From NCBI RefSeq assembly GCF_026341035.1, contig NZ_JAPEOQ010000002.1, forward strand, positions 620,001 through 684,000: a stretch of DNA of 64,000 nucleotides. Direction: 5' to 3'. Under the pieces are notes generated by a model. The model saw only the letters and a list, made by a program, of their open reading frames with translations. It was not told where the DNA came from and did no database searches. Below, in pieces: positions 32,131 to 40,569 of this stretch (positions are counted from its first letter, which is position 1; each line of letters opens with the position of its first letter). This stretch comes from Streptomyces sp. NBC_01016 (GTDB lineage: Bacteria; Actinomycetota; Actinomycetes; Streptomycetales; Streptomycetaceae). The translations under genes and the position numbers were made by a program.

Positions 32131-32910
32131 TCAGCCGCGGCCGATGTACGGCATGTTCGTCGCCAGTACCGTCGCGAACTGGACGTTCGCCTCCAGCGGC
32201 AGCTCCGCCATGTGCCGCACCGTGCGGCCCACGTCCGCGACGTCCATCACCGGCTCCGCCGACAGCTCCCCGTTCGCCTGCGGAATGCCGCGCTGCATGA
32301 CCTCGGTCATGTCGGTCGCCGCGTTGCCGATGTCGATCTGGCCGCAGGCGATCCGGTAGGGGCGGCCGTCCAGGGAGAGCGACTTCGTCAGGCCGGTCAG
32401 CGCGTGCTTCGTCGTCGTGTACGCGATCGAACGCGGGCGCGGCGCGTGCGCCGAGATGGAGCCGTTGTTGATGATCCGGCCGCCCTGCGGGTCCTGCTCC
32501 TTCATCTGCCGGAACGCCGCCTGCGCGCACAGGAACGCCCCGTTGAGGTTCACGTCGACGACCTGCCGCCACGCGTCGTACTCCAGGTCCTCGATGCCCA
32601 CACCGCCGGGGCCGAACGTGCCCGCGTTGTTGAAGAGCAGGTCGAGGCGGCCGAAGCGGTCCCGGACGGTGGCGAAGAGGGCCGCCACGGCATCGGCGTC
32701 CGACACGTCCGCGCGGACCACGAGGGAGTCGGCGTCCGGGGCGAGGGCCGCGGTCGCCTCCAGCGTCTCGGTGCGGCGCCCCGCGAGGGCCACGCGCCAG
32801 CCCGCGCGCAGCAGTTCGAGGGCGACGGCCCGGCCGATGCCGGAGCCCGCGCCGGTGATGACGGCGGTGCGCGAAGCGGTGTCGGTCCGGCCTGTTTGCG
32901 AAGCGTTCAT
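32131..32910 (-). CDS. Short-chain dehydrogenase/reductase
   Basis: 259 residues, classical SDR: TGAGSGIGRAVAL cofactor motif (about 19-31), FNNAG, catalytic Ser in NNGSISA and YTTTKHA (YxxxK). RADVS after the second strand suggests NAD(H) or NADP(H) cannot be decided. Substrate unknown. ATG 32910 begins MNASQTGRTDTASRTAVITG; upstream codons are in the short divergent region to phoD. The gene stands alone, its downstream neighbour DoxX being 122 bases away. Confidence 0.86.
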   Translation of the reverse strand: MNASQTGRTDTASRTAVITGAGSGIGRAVALELLRAGWRVALAGRRTETLEATAALAPDADSLVVRADVSDADAVAALFATVRDRFGRLDLLFNNAGTFGPGGVGIEDLEYDAWRQVVDVNLNGAFLCAQAAFRQMKEQDPQGGRIINNGSISAHAPRPRSIAYTTTKHALTGLTKSLSLDGRPYRIACGQIDIGNAATDMTEVMQRGIPQANGELSAEPVMDVADVGRTVRHMAELPLEANVQFATVLATNMPYIGRG

Positions 32911-33019
32911 GGGGCCGCAGCGTACGGGTCGCGCGGACACACGGAGATCATCGATCCGCCATGTGGCTGTTGTGTACGCGACAGTCCACCGTCGTCCCCG
33001 GCCACTGCAATAACGCTTC

Positions 33020-34648
33020 ATGCCTCACATACCGCAGCACGCAGCCGAACTCCGTGTCGCTGCCCAGCACTTGGGCCGCAGAAGATTCCTGACCGTCACC
33101 GGCGCCGCCGCCGCGCTCGCCTTCGCGACCAACCTCCCGACCGCGGGCACCGCGGCCGCCGCCGAGCTCGACGCCCGGAAGATCAAGAGCGACCCCTTCA
33201 CGCTCGGCATCGCCTCCGGCGACCCGCTGCCCGACTCCGTGCTGCTGTGGACGCGGCTCGCCCCGTCCCCGTACGAGACCGGCAGCGGCCTGCCCGCCGC
33301 CCGCGTCGACGTGGCATGGGAGCTGGCGCTCGACGAGAGGTTCCGGCGCGTGGTGCGGCGCGGCACCACCACCGCGCACCCCGAGTACAACCACACCGTG
33401 CACGTCGAGGTCGACAAGCTCGACGCGGGGCGCGTGTACTACTACCGCTTCCGCGTGGGGAGTTGGGTGAGCGACGCGGGCCGCACCCGAACCGCGCCCG
33501 CCACCGGCGCGAGGACCTCCGCGCTCACCCTCGCCGCCGTGTCCTGCCAGGCGTACCACGACGGGTACTACACCGCGTACAAGCACCTGGCCCAGGACGA
33601 CGTCGACGTCGTCTTCCACCTCGGCGACTACCTCTACGAGTACGCCGTCACCTCCGTCGGCGGCGCCCGCAACTACACCGACCGCGTGCTGCCCGACGTC
33701 TTCAACCGGGAGACCGTGACGCTGGAGGACTACCGGCTGCGGTACGCCCTCTACAAGAGCGACGAGCACCTGCGCGCCGCGCACGCCGCGCACCCCTTCG
33801 TCGTCACCTGGGACGACCACGAGACCGAGAACAACTACGCGGGCGACACCGACGAGAACGGCAACCCGCCCGAGGAGTTCCTGCTGCGCCGCGCCTCCGC
33901 GTACCGCGCGTACTGGGAGAACCAGCCGCTGCGCCGCCCCCAGGTGCCGAGCGGCCCCGACATGCGGCTCTACCGGCGGCTGCACTGGGGCCGGCTCGCC
34001 CAGTTCGACATCCTCGACACCCGTCAGTACCGCACCGACCAGGCGAACGGCGACGGCTGGAAGGCCCCGACGCCCGAGTCCGAGGCCGCCTCGCAGACGC
34101 TGCCCGGCTTCACCCAGGAGCGCTGGCTGACCGACGGCTGGCGGAACTCGCGGGCGCTGTGGAACGTCGTCCCGCAGCAGGTCACCTTCGCCCGCCGCGC
34201 CAACCCCGCCGGCGACGGCACGCTCTCCATGGACTCCTGGGACGGCTACCCGGCCTCCCGCGAGCGGATCCTCAAGGGCGCCGAGGCCGCCCGCGTCGAG
34301 AACCTGATGGTCCTCACCGGCGACGTCCACGTCTCGTACGCCATGGACATCAAGCGGGACGCCGCCGACCAGGGCTCGCGCACGGTCGGCACCGAGATCG
34401 TCACGACGTCGATCACCAGCGGCAAGGACGGCGCCGCGCGGCCCGCCAACTGGGCCGGGTACCTCGACCGCAACCCGCACATGAAGCACTACAACGGTCA
34501 ACGCGGCTACGTGACCGTGGAGTTGGGGCAGCAGGCGGCGTGGGCCGACTTCAAGACGGTGTCCGCGGTGACCACACCGGGGGCGGCCCTCACCACGGCG
34601 GCCTCGTTCGTGACGGCCGCCGGGGAGCCGGGGCTCAAGCCCGCGTAG
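33020..34648 (+). CDS. phoD: PhoD-family alkaline phosphatase/phosphodiesterase
   Basis: 542 residues. A twin-arginine signal RRRFLTVTGAAAALAFA (about 20-36) directs folded export. An N-terminal beta domain (FTLGIASGDPLPDSVLLWTRL) precedes the metallo-phosphatase core with HLGDYLYEY, WDDHETENNY, LTGDVHVSYAM, which supply Fe/Ca ligands. PhoD releases phosphate from phosphomonoesters and teichoic acid. ATG 33020; the long open frame upstream is antisense noise. I could not find a convincing PHO box in the 110-base upstream region, so Pho control is not shown. Confidence 0.92.
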   Translation: MPHIPQHAAELRVAAQHLGRRRFLTVTGAAAALAFATNLPTAGTAAAAELDARKIKSDPFTLGIASGDPLPDSVLLWTRLAPSPYETGSGLPAARVDVAWELALDERFRRVVRRGTTTAHPEYNHTVHVEVDKLDAGRVYYYRFRVGSWVSDAGRTRTAPATGARTSALTLAAVSCQAYHDGYYTAYKHLAQDDVDVVFHLGDYLYEYAVTSVGGARNYTDRVLPDVFNRETVTLEDYRLRYALYKSDEHLRAAHAAHPFVVTWDDHETENNYAGDTDENGNPPEEFLLRRASAYRAYWENQPLRRPQVPSGPDMRLYRRLHWGRLAQFDILDTRQYRTDQANGDGWKAPTPESEAASQTLPGFTQERWLTDGWRNSRALWNVVPQQVTFARRANPAGDGTLSMDSWDGYPASRERILKGAEAARVENLMVLTGDVHVSYAMDIKRDAADQGSRTVGTEIVTTSITSGKDGAARPANWAGYLDRNPHMKHYNGQRGYVTVELGQQAAWADFKTVSAVTTPGAALTTAASFVTAAGEPGLKPA

Positions 34649-34653
34649 GGCCC

Positions 34654-35649
34654 TCAGTACTCGCCGGGATAGCGGACGCCGACCCGTTCCCTGACGGTGT
34701 CGAGCGTCCGCATCACGGCGAGCGAACCCTCCAGCGGCACCAGCGGCGACTCCGTGTCGCCCGCCCGGACCCGCCGCATCACCTCGATCGCCTCGTGCCG
34801 CATCGAATCGTGCGGCCCGTCCTCCGGCGCCGCCACGAACTCCTCCGGGTCCCGCCCGTCCCGGTGCAGCACGAACCGCTCCGGGGAGAAGAACCCGCCC
34901 GGCACGTCGATCCGCCCGGCCGACCCGGTGACCGAAGCGGTCACACCCGTACCGGCGTTGAGCGCGCAGTGCAGCAGCGCGTGGGCGCCGTTGTCCCACG
35001 AGAGCAGCATCCCCGTCTGGAGGTCGACGCCCTCCTCGGAGAGCTGCGCGGACGCCGTCACGGCAGTGGGCTCCCCGAGCAGCAGCTGCGCGAACGACAC
35101 CGGGTACACCCCGAGGTCGAGCAGCGCGCCGCCGCCCTGCGCCGGATCCCGCAGCCGGTGCGAGGGCGGGAAAGGACCGGCGAGACCGAAGTCGGCCTGC
35201 ACCGTGCGGACTTCACCGATCGCCCCCTCGTCGACGAGCGCCTTCATCCGCCGCACCAGCGGATTGCAGTACATCCACATGGCCTCCATCAGGAACACGC
35301 CCCGCGAGCGCGCCAGCGTCACCAGCTCCGCCGCCTCCCGCGCGTTCAGCGCGAACGCCTTCTCGCACAGCACCGCGCGTCCCGCCTCCAGACAGAGCCC
35401 GGCCGCCTCCCGGTGCGCTGCGTGCGGCGTCGCGACGTACACGACATCGACGTCCTCGTCCGCGGCGAGCGAGGCCCAGTCGCCGTACGCCCGCTCGATC
35501 CCGAAGCGCTCCGCGAACGCCTTCGCGGAGGCCTCCGTGCGCGAGGCCACCGCCACCACCTCGGCATCCGGCAGATCCAGCAGATCGGCCGTGAACGACG
35601 CGGCGATCCCGCCCGTCGCGAGGATTCCCCAGCGCACCCGCTTCACCAT
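34654..35649 (-). CDS. Gfo/Idh/MocA-family oxidoreductase
   Basis: 331 residues. The N-terminal Rossmann domain has GILATGGIAASFTADLLDLPDAEVVAVASR, then ATPHAAHREAAGLCLEAG and the EK motif in VLCEKAFALNAREA. The C-terminal alpha/beta domain has GGGALLDLGVYPVSFAQLLLG, where Asp and Tyr/His line the active site. It is related to trans-1,2-dihydrobenzenediol dehydrogenase and glucose-fructose oxidoreductase; the substrate is a sugar or cyclic polyol. ATG 35649 is family-like. It is convergent with phoD (6-base gap) and divergent from a drug pump. Confidence 0.87.
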   Translation of the reverse strand: MVKRVRWGILATGGIAASFTADLLDLPDAEVVAVASRTEASAKAFAERFGIERAYGDWASLAADEDVDVVYVATPHAAHREAAGLCLEAGRAVLCEKAFALNAREAAELVTLARSRGVFLMEAMWMYCNPLVRRMKALVDEGAIGEVRTVQADFGLAGPFPPSHRLRDPAQGGGALLDLGVYPVSFAQLLLGEPTAVTASAQLSEEGVDLQTGMLLSWDNGAHALLHCALNAGTGVTASVTGSAGRIDVPGGFFSPERFVLHRDGRDPEEFVAAPEDGPHDSMRHEAIEVMRRVRAGDTESPLVPLEGSLAVMRTLDTVRERVGVRYPGEY

Positions 35650-35755
35650 CGTGCCCACCCACTCCAGATATTGGTCTCGACCGCACCGCCGAGCTGAGAG
35701 CATAGGGAATCGCACAGATGGCCGGGAGAGACGAAGGGAAACGAGGGGCAACGGG

Positions 35756-37078
35756 ATGAAGGACAGCGGATGTTCCACCGGGAGCACCATGGGGGAGAAC
35801 GCGACCGGTGAGGTCCGTGATGCCACCCCGACGCCCGTTCCCAAGGTGGTGGTCGGGGCCGGCGCGAGCCTCCTGGTCACCTTCCTCCTCGGCGGGCTCA
35901 CCGCCGTACCGCCGCTCTCCATGGACATGTACCTCCCGGCCCTGCCGGAGGTCACGGGCGTCCTGCACACCTCGGCCGCCACCGCCCAGCTCACCCTCAC
36001 CGCGTGCCTGACCGGCATGGCGCTCGGGCAGCTGGTGGTCGGCCCGATGAGCGACAAGTGGGGCCGGCGCAGACCGCTGATCGTCGGCCTGCTCATCTAC
36101 ATCGTGGCCACCGCGATCTGCGCCTTCGCGCCGAACGCCACCCTCCTCATCGCCTTCCGGCTCCTCCAGGGACTCGCGGGCTCGGCGGGCATCGTGATCG
36201 CCCGCGCCGTTGCGCGCGACCTCTACGACGGCGTCGCGATGGCGAGGTTCTTCTCCTCGCTGATGCTGATCTCCGGCATCGCCCCGATCGTGGCCCCGCT
36301 CATCGGCGGCCAGATCCTGCGGTTCACCGACTGGCGCGGCGTCTTCATCGTGCTCACCGTCATCGGCATCGCGCTCACCGCCGTCGTGTGGAAGTTCCTG
36401 CCGGAGACCCTCGCGCCGGAGCGGCGGCACAGCGGCGGCACCATGGAGGCGCTGCGCACGATGCGCGGCCTGCTCGCCGACCGCGTCTTCCTCGGCTACA
36501 CGGTCGTCGGCGGCTTCGCGTTCGCGGCGCTCTTCGCCTACGTATCGGCCTCCCCGTTCGTGATCCAGGAGATCTACGGGGCGTCCCCGCAGACGTTCAG
36601 CCTCCTCTTCGGGCTCAACTCGATCGGCCTGATCGCCGTCGGCCAGCTCAACGGCAAGGTGCTCGTCGGCCGGGTCAACCTCGACAAGGTGCTCGGCATC
36701 GGCCTCACCCTGGTCGTCCTCGCCGCCGCCTTCCTCCTCCTGGCCGCGAGCGGCACCTTCGGAACGCCCGAGGAACTCGGCCTCGCCCCCATCGCCGCCG
36801 GCCTCTTCGTCCTCATGGCCTGCATGGCCCTGACCACGCCCAACACCAACGCCCTCGCCCTCATGCGCACCCCGCACGCGGCGGGCTCCGCGTCGGCGCT
36901 GCTCGGCACGTCCTCGTTCCTGATCGGCGCGATCGCCTCGCCGCTCGTCGGCATCGCGGGCGAGTACACGGCGGTCCCGATGGCGACGGTCCAGCTCGTC
37001 AGCGGCCTGGTGGCGGCGCTCGCCTTCGTGACCCTGTGCCGCCCCTGGCAACAGCGCGCGGCGGGTGAGCAGCGCTGA
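35756..37078 (+). CDS. Bcr/CflA-type MFS multidrug exporter
   Basis: 440 residues with 12 membrane segments. The Bcr/CflA signature LSMDMYLPALPEV in TM1 and the loop GPMSDKWGRRRPLIVGLL are present, and LLQGLAGSAGIVIARAVARDLYDG is typical for TM4-5. It likely exports small toxic molecules. ATG 35756 has GAGGGG seven bases upstream; ATG 35789 (MGENATG) is an alternative with GGGAG. The last codons overlap the next gene's CTG start, so both are translated as a unit. Confidence 0.85.
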   Translation: MKDSGCSTGSTMGENATGEVRDATPTPVPKVVVGAGASLLVTFLLGGLTAVPPLSMDMYLPALPEVTGVLHTSAATAQLTLTACLTGMALGQLVVGPMSDKWGRRRPLIVGLLIYIVATAICAFAPNATLLIAFRLLQGLAGSAGIVIARAVARDLYDGVAMARFFSSLMLISGIAPIVAPLIGGQILRFTDWRGVFIVLTVIGIALTAVVWKFLPETLAPERRHSGGTMEALRTMRGLLADRVFLGYTVVGGFAFAALFAYVSASPFVIQEIYGASPQTFSLLFGLNSIGLIAVGQLNGKVLVGRVNLDKVLGIGLTLVVLAAAFLLLAASGTFGTPEELGLAPIAAGLFVLMACMALTTPNTNALALMRTPHAAGSASALLGTSSFLIGAIASPLVGIAGEYTAVPMATVQLVSGLVAALAFVTLCRPWQQRAAGEQR

Positions 37079-38199
37079 ACGCGCCGAGACTGCGCCACGA
37101 CACCCCCGAGCGGGCAGGGCTCGACGGGGAGCAGCTCGCCGGGCTCCTCTCCGATGTGCGCCGACTGCCCGAGGGCGCCCGGCCCTGGTGCGCCGGGGTC
37201 GTCGTGCTCGCGGGGCGCGGCCCGGTGATCGCGGCGGAGGCGGCGCACGGCTGGGCGGCGCGCTACGCGTCGTACGACGAGGCGACGGACACGGGCATCG
37301 AGCTGCCGCCCGAGGCCCGCGTCCCGATGACGGTGGACACCCCCTTCGACCTGGCCTCGCTCACCAAACTCTGCACCTCGATCGCCGCCGTGCAGCAGAT
37401 CGAGCGCGGCAGACTCGGCATCGACGCGAAGGTCGGCGCGTACGTCCCCGAGTTCAAGGCCGCGGCCCGGGGCGCCATCACAGTCCGCCAGCTCCTCACC
37501 CACACCTCGGGCCTGCGCCCCGAACTCCCGCTGTACGACGCCCCGGACGCCGCCGCGCGAACGGCCCTGCTGCGCGCGGAGGCACCGTCCTCACCACCGG
37601 GCGACTACCTCTACTCCGACCTGAACATGCTGCTCCTCCAGCACGTCCTCGAACGCGTCACGGACCACCCCCTCGACGTCCTGATCCGCGAGGGCATCAC
37701 CCGCCCCCTCGGCATGACCGCCACGTCGTACGGGCCGTGCCCGGGCGCCGCCGCCACCGAGGACCAGCGCCGCCCCTGGGCGAAGGCGGAGCGGGGCATG
37801 GTGCGCGGCGAGGTGCACGACGAGAACGCCTGGGCGCTCGGCGGCGTGGCCGGTCACGCGGGCCTCTTCTCCACGGCGTACGACCTGGCCGTCCTCTGCC
37901 GCACCCTCCTGACCGGCGGCTCCTACGGCACGGCCCGCATCCTCGGCCCCGACTTCGTCGACCTGATGCTGACCCCGCCCGGCCTCGGCTTCCGCCTCGA
38001 CCAGTCGTGGTTCATGGGCGAACTGGCGGGTCGCGGCGCGGCGGGCCACACCGGTTTCACGGGCACGTCCCTGGTGATCGACCCGGCGACCGACACGTTC
38101 CTGGTCCTGCTCGCCAACACCGTGCACCCCCGCCGCCGCGGCCCCGCCAACGGCCCGCGGGTGGCGGCGGCGAACCGGGTGGCGCGGGCCGTGGTCTGA
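37075..38199 (+). CDS. Serine hydrolase (class C beta-lactamase/DD-peptidase fold), CTG start likely
   Basis: 374 residues from CTG 37075. SxxK motif SLTK with nucleophilic Ser (DLASLTKLCTS), YxN-like YSDLN, and HTGFTG as the KTG equivalent. The fold covers esterases, DD-peptidases and beta-lactamases; substrate unknown, no signal peptide, so probably an intracellular esterase. The segment LNAPRLRHDTPERAGLDGEQL before GTG 37156 reads as a protein-like N-terminus, has no stop, and contains no ATG/GTG/TTG. CTG 37075 overlaps the exporter stop as CTGA with GGTGAG five to six bases before. If the GTG is used instead the protein is 347 residues. Confidence 0.78.
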   Translation: MNAPRLRHDTPERAGLDGEQLAGLLSDVRRLPEGARPWCAGVVVLAGRGPVIAAEAAHGWAARYASYDEATDTGIELPPEARVPMTVDTPFDLASLTKLCTSIAAVQQIERGRLGIDAKVGAYVPEFKAAARGAITVRQLLTHTSGLRPELPLYDAPDAAARTALLRAEAPSSPPGDYLYSDLNMLLLQHVLERVTDHPLDVLIREGITRPLGMTATSYGPCPGAAATEDQRRPWAKAERGMVRGEVHDENAWALGGVAGHAGLFSTAYDLAVLCRTLLTGGSYGTARILGPDFVDLMLTPPGLGFRLDQSWFMGELAGRGAAGHTGFTGTSLVIDPATDTFLVLLANTVHPRRRGPANGPRVAAANRVARAVV

Positions 38200-38241
38200 C
38201 GCGGACCCGTGACCACCGCCACCGCTCCGTAGAATCGTGGG

Positions 38242-39225
38242 GTGAACGCCCCGCTCCAGTCGGCCTCCGACACCCTCCGGTCCACCCTCGCCGCGCTCCT
38301 CGACGGCCTCCCGCCCACGCAGGCGGCGAAGGCCGTCGAGCGGCTCATCGCGAACTACCGGGGGACCACCCCGACCGACGCCCCGATCCTGCGCGAGCGG
38401 GCCGACGTCGTGGCGTACGCGGCGTACCGGATGCCGGCCACGTTCGAGGCGGTGCGCTCCGCGCTCGACGCGCTGGACGCCGCGGCCGACTGGCGGCCCG
38501 CAGGCCACCTGGACATCGGGGGCGGCACGGGCGCGGCCGTGTGGGCGGCGCAGGACGTGTGGCCGGGGGAGCGGGCCACGACGGTCGTCGACTGGTCGCA
38601 GCCCGCACTCGACCTCGGCCGCGAACTGGCCTCACCGCAAAGCGACTTGGCGAATTCGGTGCGCTGGGAACGGGGTCGGATCGGCGCGCACGACACTCCC
38701 GAGGCCGACCTCGTCACCGTCTCGTACGTGCTCAAGGAGCTGACCGAGGCCGACCGGGCGGTCGTCGTCGACGCCGCCGCGCGGGCCGCCACCGGCGCCG
38801 TGGTGATCATCGAACCCGGCACCCCGGACGGCTACGCCCGCGTCATCGAGGCCCGGGACCGGCTCATCGCCGCCGGATTCCAGGTGGCCGCGCCCTGCCC
38901 GCACAGCGCCGCCTGCCCCATCGTGCCCGGCACGGACTGGTGCCACTTCTCGGCCCGGGTCGCCCGCTCCTCCCTCCACCGCCAGGTCAAGGGCGGCTCC
39001 CTCGCATACGAGGACGAGAAGTTCGCCTACGTCGCCGCGACCCGCTTCGACCCGACACCCGCCGAGGCCCGCGTGATCCGCAAGCCCCAGACCCGCAAGG
39101 GCCAGGTCCTCCTCGACCTCTGCGAGTCGAAGGGGACGCTGACCCGTACGACGGTGACCAAGAAACACGGCGCCGCTTACCGCGAGGCCCGGAACGTTGA
39201 CTGGGGCGACGAGTGGGCCAACTAA
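38242..39225 (+). CDS. Rsm22-like small-ribosomal-subunit methyltransferase
   Basis: 327 residues. SAM-binding motif GHLDIGGGTGAAVWAA (about 93-108), then the Rsm22 hallmark cysteine cluster CPHSAACPIVPGTDWCHFSARV (spaced C-x6-C-x8-C, about 213-233) that in mitochondrial METTL17/Rsm22 relatives binds an iron-sulfur cluster, and a late KxQTRKGQVLLDLC segment. It associates with the small ribosomal subunit; direct methylation is unproven in the family. GTG 38242 gives MNAPLQSASDTLR. The stop codon begins a tandem pair of family A repeats. Confidence 0.85.
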   Translation: MNAPLQSASDTLRSTLAALLDGLPPTQAAKAVERLIANYRGTTPTDAPILRERADVVAYAAYRMPATFEAVRSALDALDAAADWRPAGHLDIGGGTGAAVWAAQDVWPGERATTVVDWSQPALDLGRELASPQSDLANSVRWERGRIGAHDTPEADLVTVSYVLKELTEADRAVVVDAAARAATGAVVIIEPGTPDGYARVIEARDRLIAAGFQVAAPCPHSAACPIVPGTDWCHFSARVARSSLHRQVKGGSLAYEDEKFAYVAATRFDPTPAEARVIRKPQTRKGQVLLDLCESKGTLTRTTVTKKHGAAYREARNVDWGDEWAN

Positions 39226-39301
39226 GCCCCTCCGGCGATTGAGCAGGCCTTTTCAGCCCCTCCGGCGATTGAGGAGCGGGGTCCGGGGCAGAGCCCCGGG
39301 G
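39223..39301 (+). repeat. Repeat family A, tandem copies
   Basis: Two AGCCCCTCCGGCGATTGAG cores at 39224-39242 and 39255-39273 in the same orientation; only the second has the full GGGGTCCGGGGCAGAGCCCCG end. The first starts in the Rsm22-like stop codon and the second ends one base before the convergent dimethylargininase stop, so the pair is the whole intergenic region and a likely terminator. Confidence 0.85.
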
Positions 39302-39302
39302 T

Positions 39303-40082
39303 TCAGCGCAGCTCAAGCGTGCAGCACTTCACCGACCCACCCCCCTTCAACAACTCGCCGATATCCACCCCCACCGGCACAAACCCCCGCTCCCGCAGCG
39401 GCCCGAACAACCCCACCGCCCCCTGCGGCAGCACCACGTTCCGGCCGTCCGACACCGCGTTGAGGCCGAAGGCCCCCGCATCCTCCTCGGAGGCGATCAG
39501 CGCGTCGGGGAACATCCGCCGCAGCACCGCCCGGCTCCCGGGCGAGAACGCCGCCGGGTAGTACATGACGGAGTCGTCCGCGTCGTCCAGGACCGCGAGC
39601 GCCGTATCCAGGTGATAGCAGCGCGGGTCCACCAGATCGAGCCCGATCACCGGCCGCCCGAACACCTCCTGCGCCTCCCCGTGCGACAGCGGCGAGGCCC
39701 GGAAGCCCCGCCCCGCGAGTACGTACGAGGCGGTGACGGCGAAGTCGCCCTCGCCCTCGTTGACGTGGACGGGCTCGTGGACCTCGGCGTAGCCGTGCGC
39801 CCGGAACCACTCCAGGTGCGCGGCGGCCTCGGCCTCCCGTTCCCGGTGCGCGAATTGGGCGCCGAGTACCCGGCCGTCCACCACGGTCGCGCCGTTCGCC
39901 GCGAACACCATGTCCGGGAGGCCGGGGCGCGGGTCGAGCAGTTCCACGGTGTGACCGAGCCCGCGGTAGCGATCCCGCAGGACCTCCCACTGGGCGACCG
40001 CGAGCGGGACGTCGACGGGTTTCGTCGGGTCCATCCACGGGTTGATCGAGTACGTGACCTTGAAGTGTGCCGGTGGGCACAT
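39303..40082 (-). CDS. Dimethylarginine dimethylaminohydrolase-like amidinohydrolase
   Basis: 259 residues from ATG 40082. MCPPAHFKVTYSINPWMDP is the DDAH start, PGLPDMVFAANGATVV holds the substrate-side Asp, HVNEGEGDF the second acidic site, CYHLDTAL the catalytic His, and the terminal GGSVKCCTLELR the nucleophilic cysteine. It converts dimethylarginine (or a related guanidine compound) to citrulline and an amine. A TTG at 40133 would add 17 residues (RNPSLVERRATPRRYL) and has GGAGGAG upstream, but that site is inside a hairpin. The first eight-residue stretch before the ATG is also conserved-looking, so the start remains open. Confidence 0.85.
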   Translation of the reverse strand: MCPPAHFKVTYSINPWMDPTKPVDVPLAVAQWEVLRDRYRGLGHTVELLDPRPGLPDMVFAANGATVVDGRVLGAQFAHREREAEAAAHLEWFRAHGYAEVHEPVHVNEGEGDFAVTASYVLAGRGFRASPLSHGEAQEVFGRPVIGLDLVDPRCYHLDTALAVLDDADDSVMYYPAAFSPGSRAVLRRMFPDALIASEEDAGAFGLNAVSDGRNVVLPQGAVGLFGPLRERGFVPVGVDIGELLKGGGSVKCCTLELR

Positions 40083-40134
40083 GAGATAGCGCCGGGGTGT
40101 GGCGCGACGTTCGACAAGGCTCGGATTACGCAAT

Positions 40135-40192
40135 GAGGGCTCCTCCGACCGCAGGGCTGGGTGAAGCCCATGGTGCGGTCGGAGGAGCCCTC
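40135..40192 (-). terminator. Strong 19-bp hairpin between DUF6243 and the DDAH-like gene
   Basis: GAGGGCTCCTCCGACCGCA (40135-40153) pairs perfectly with 40174-40192; the 20-base loop contains a second GGGCT/AGCCC stem. It ends the upstream small gene and, if read through, would sequester the GGAGGAG ahead of a TTG start of the DDAH-like gene. Terminator is the simplest reading. Confidence 0.7.
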
Positions 40193-40232
40193 GGGGCTGT
40201 GAACCGAACGGGTGGTTCACAGCCGGCTCTGA

Positions 40233-40418
40233 TCACGACGCGTCGTGCGTGCCGTTCTTCTCCTGCAGTTTGCGCAGGAGTTCACGCTTCTGCGCCACGG
40301 GGTCGGTGCCTCCGCCGCCGACGCGGCCACCACGGCCGCCGCCGCGCATCGCCTTGCGGGACATGTTGCTGCGGGCGCCACCGACGCCCAGCATGCCGCC
40401 TGCTCCACCTCGGGTCAT
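40233..40418 (-). CDS. DUF6243-type small basic protein
   Basis: 61 residues: MTRGGAGGMLGVGGARSN followed by SRKAMRGGGRGGRVGGGG and the helical tail DPVAQKRELLRKLQEKNG. Gly/Arg-rich first half and short amphipathic helix; no membrane segment. I recognise it as the small Streptomyces family DUF6243; function unknown, RNA or membrane-surface binding is a guess from composition. AAGGAG lies eight bases before ATG 40418. It shares its upstream region with the divergent TetR gene and three operators, so it is probably repressed by that regulator. Confidence 0.8.
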   Translation of the reverse strand: MTRGGAGGMLGVGGARSNMSRKAMRGGGRGGRVGGGGTDPVAQKRELLRKLQEKNGTHDAS

Positions 40419-40459
40419 GGTCGTATCTCCTTGGGTCATTGAGCCGCTGCGCCGCAACG

Positions 40460-40542
40460 ATACGTATCGTCTCGTTGCCTGGATGTGCTCCACTGTGAGC
40501 GAGACGGTGCGTCTTGTCAAGGCCTCGCAAGACGGAACGTCT
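40460..40542. promoter_or_regulatory. Three AGACG-N3-CGTCT operators in a divergent promoter region
   Basis: Sites: ATACGtatCGTCT at 40460-40472 (one mismatch), AGACGgtgCGTCT at 40502-40514 and AGACGgaaCGTCT at 40530-40542. Centres are 42 and 28 bases apart. They lie between the DUF6243 gene and the TetR gene and are the evident binding sites of that TetR protein. The first site overlaps the 14-base palindrome ACGATACGTATCGT. Confidence 0.7.
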
Positions 40543-40569
40543 CGGCTCGCGCGCTGCTACATTCGAACC

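Noticed and set aside
32911..33019. PHO box upstream of phoD
   Set aside because: No GTTCACC-like direct repeats at 11-bp spacing could be found in the 110-base region.
32212..35697. Long plus-strand open frame across SDR, PhoD and Gfo/Idh genes
   Set aside because: Composition is that of shadow frames, and it overlaps three well-supported genes on both strands.
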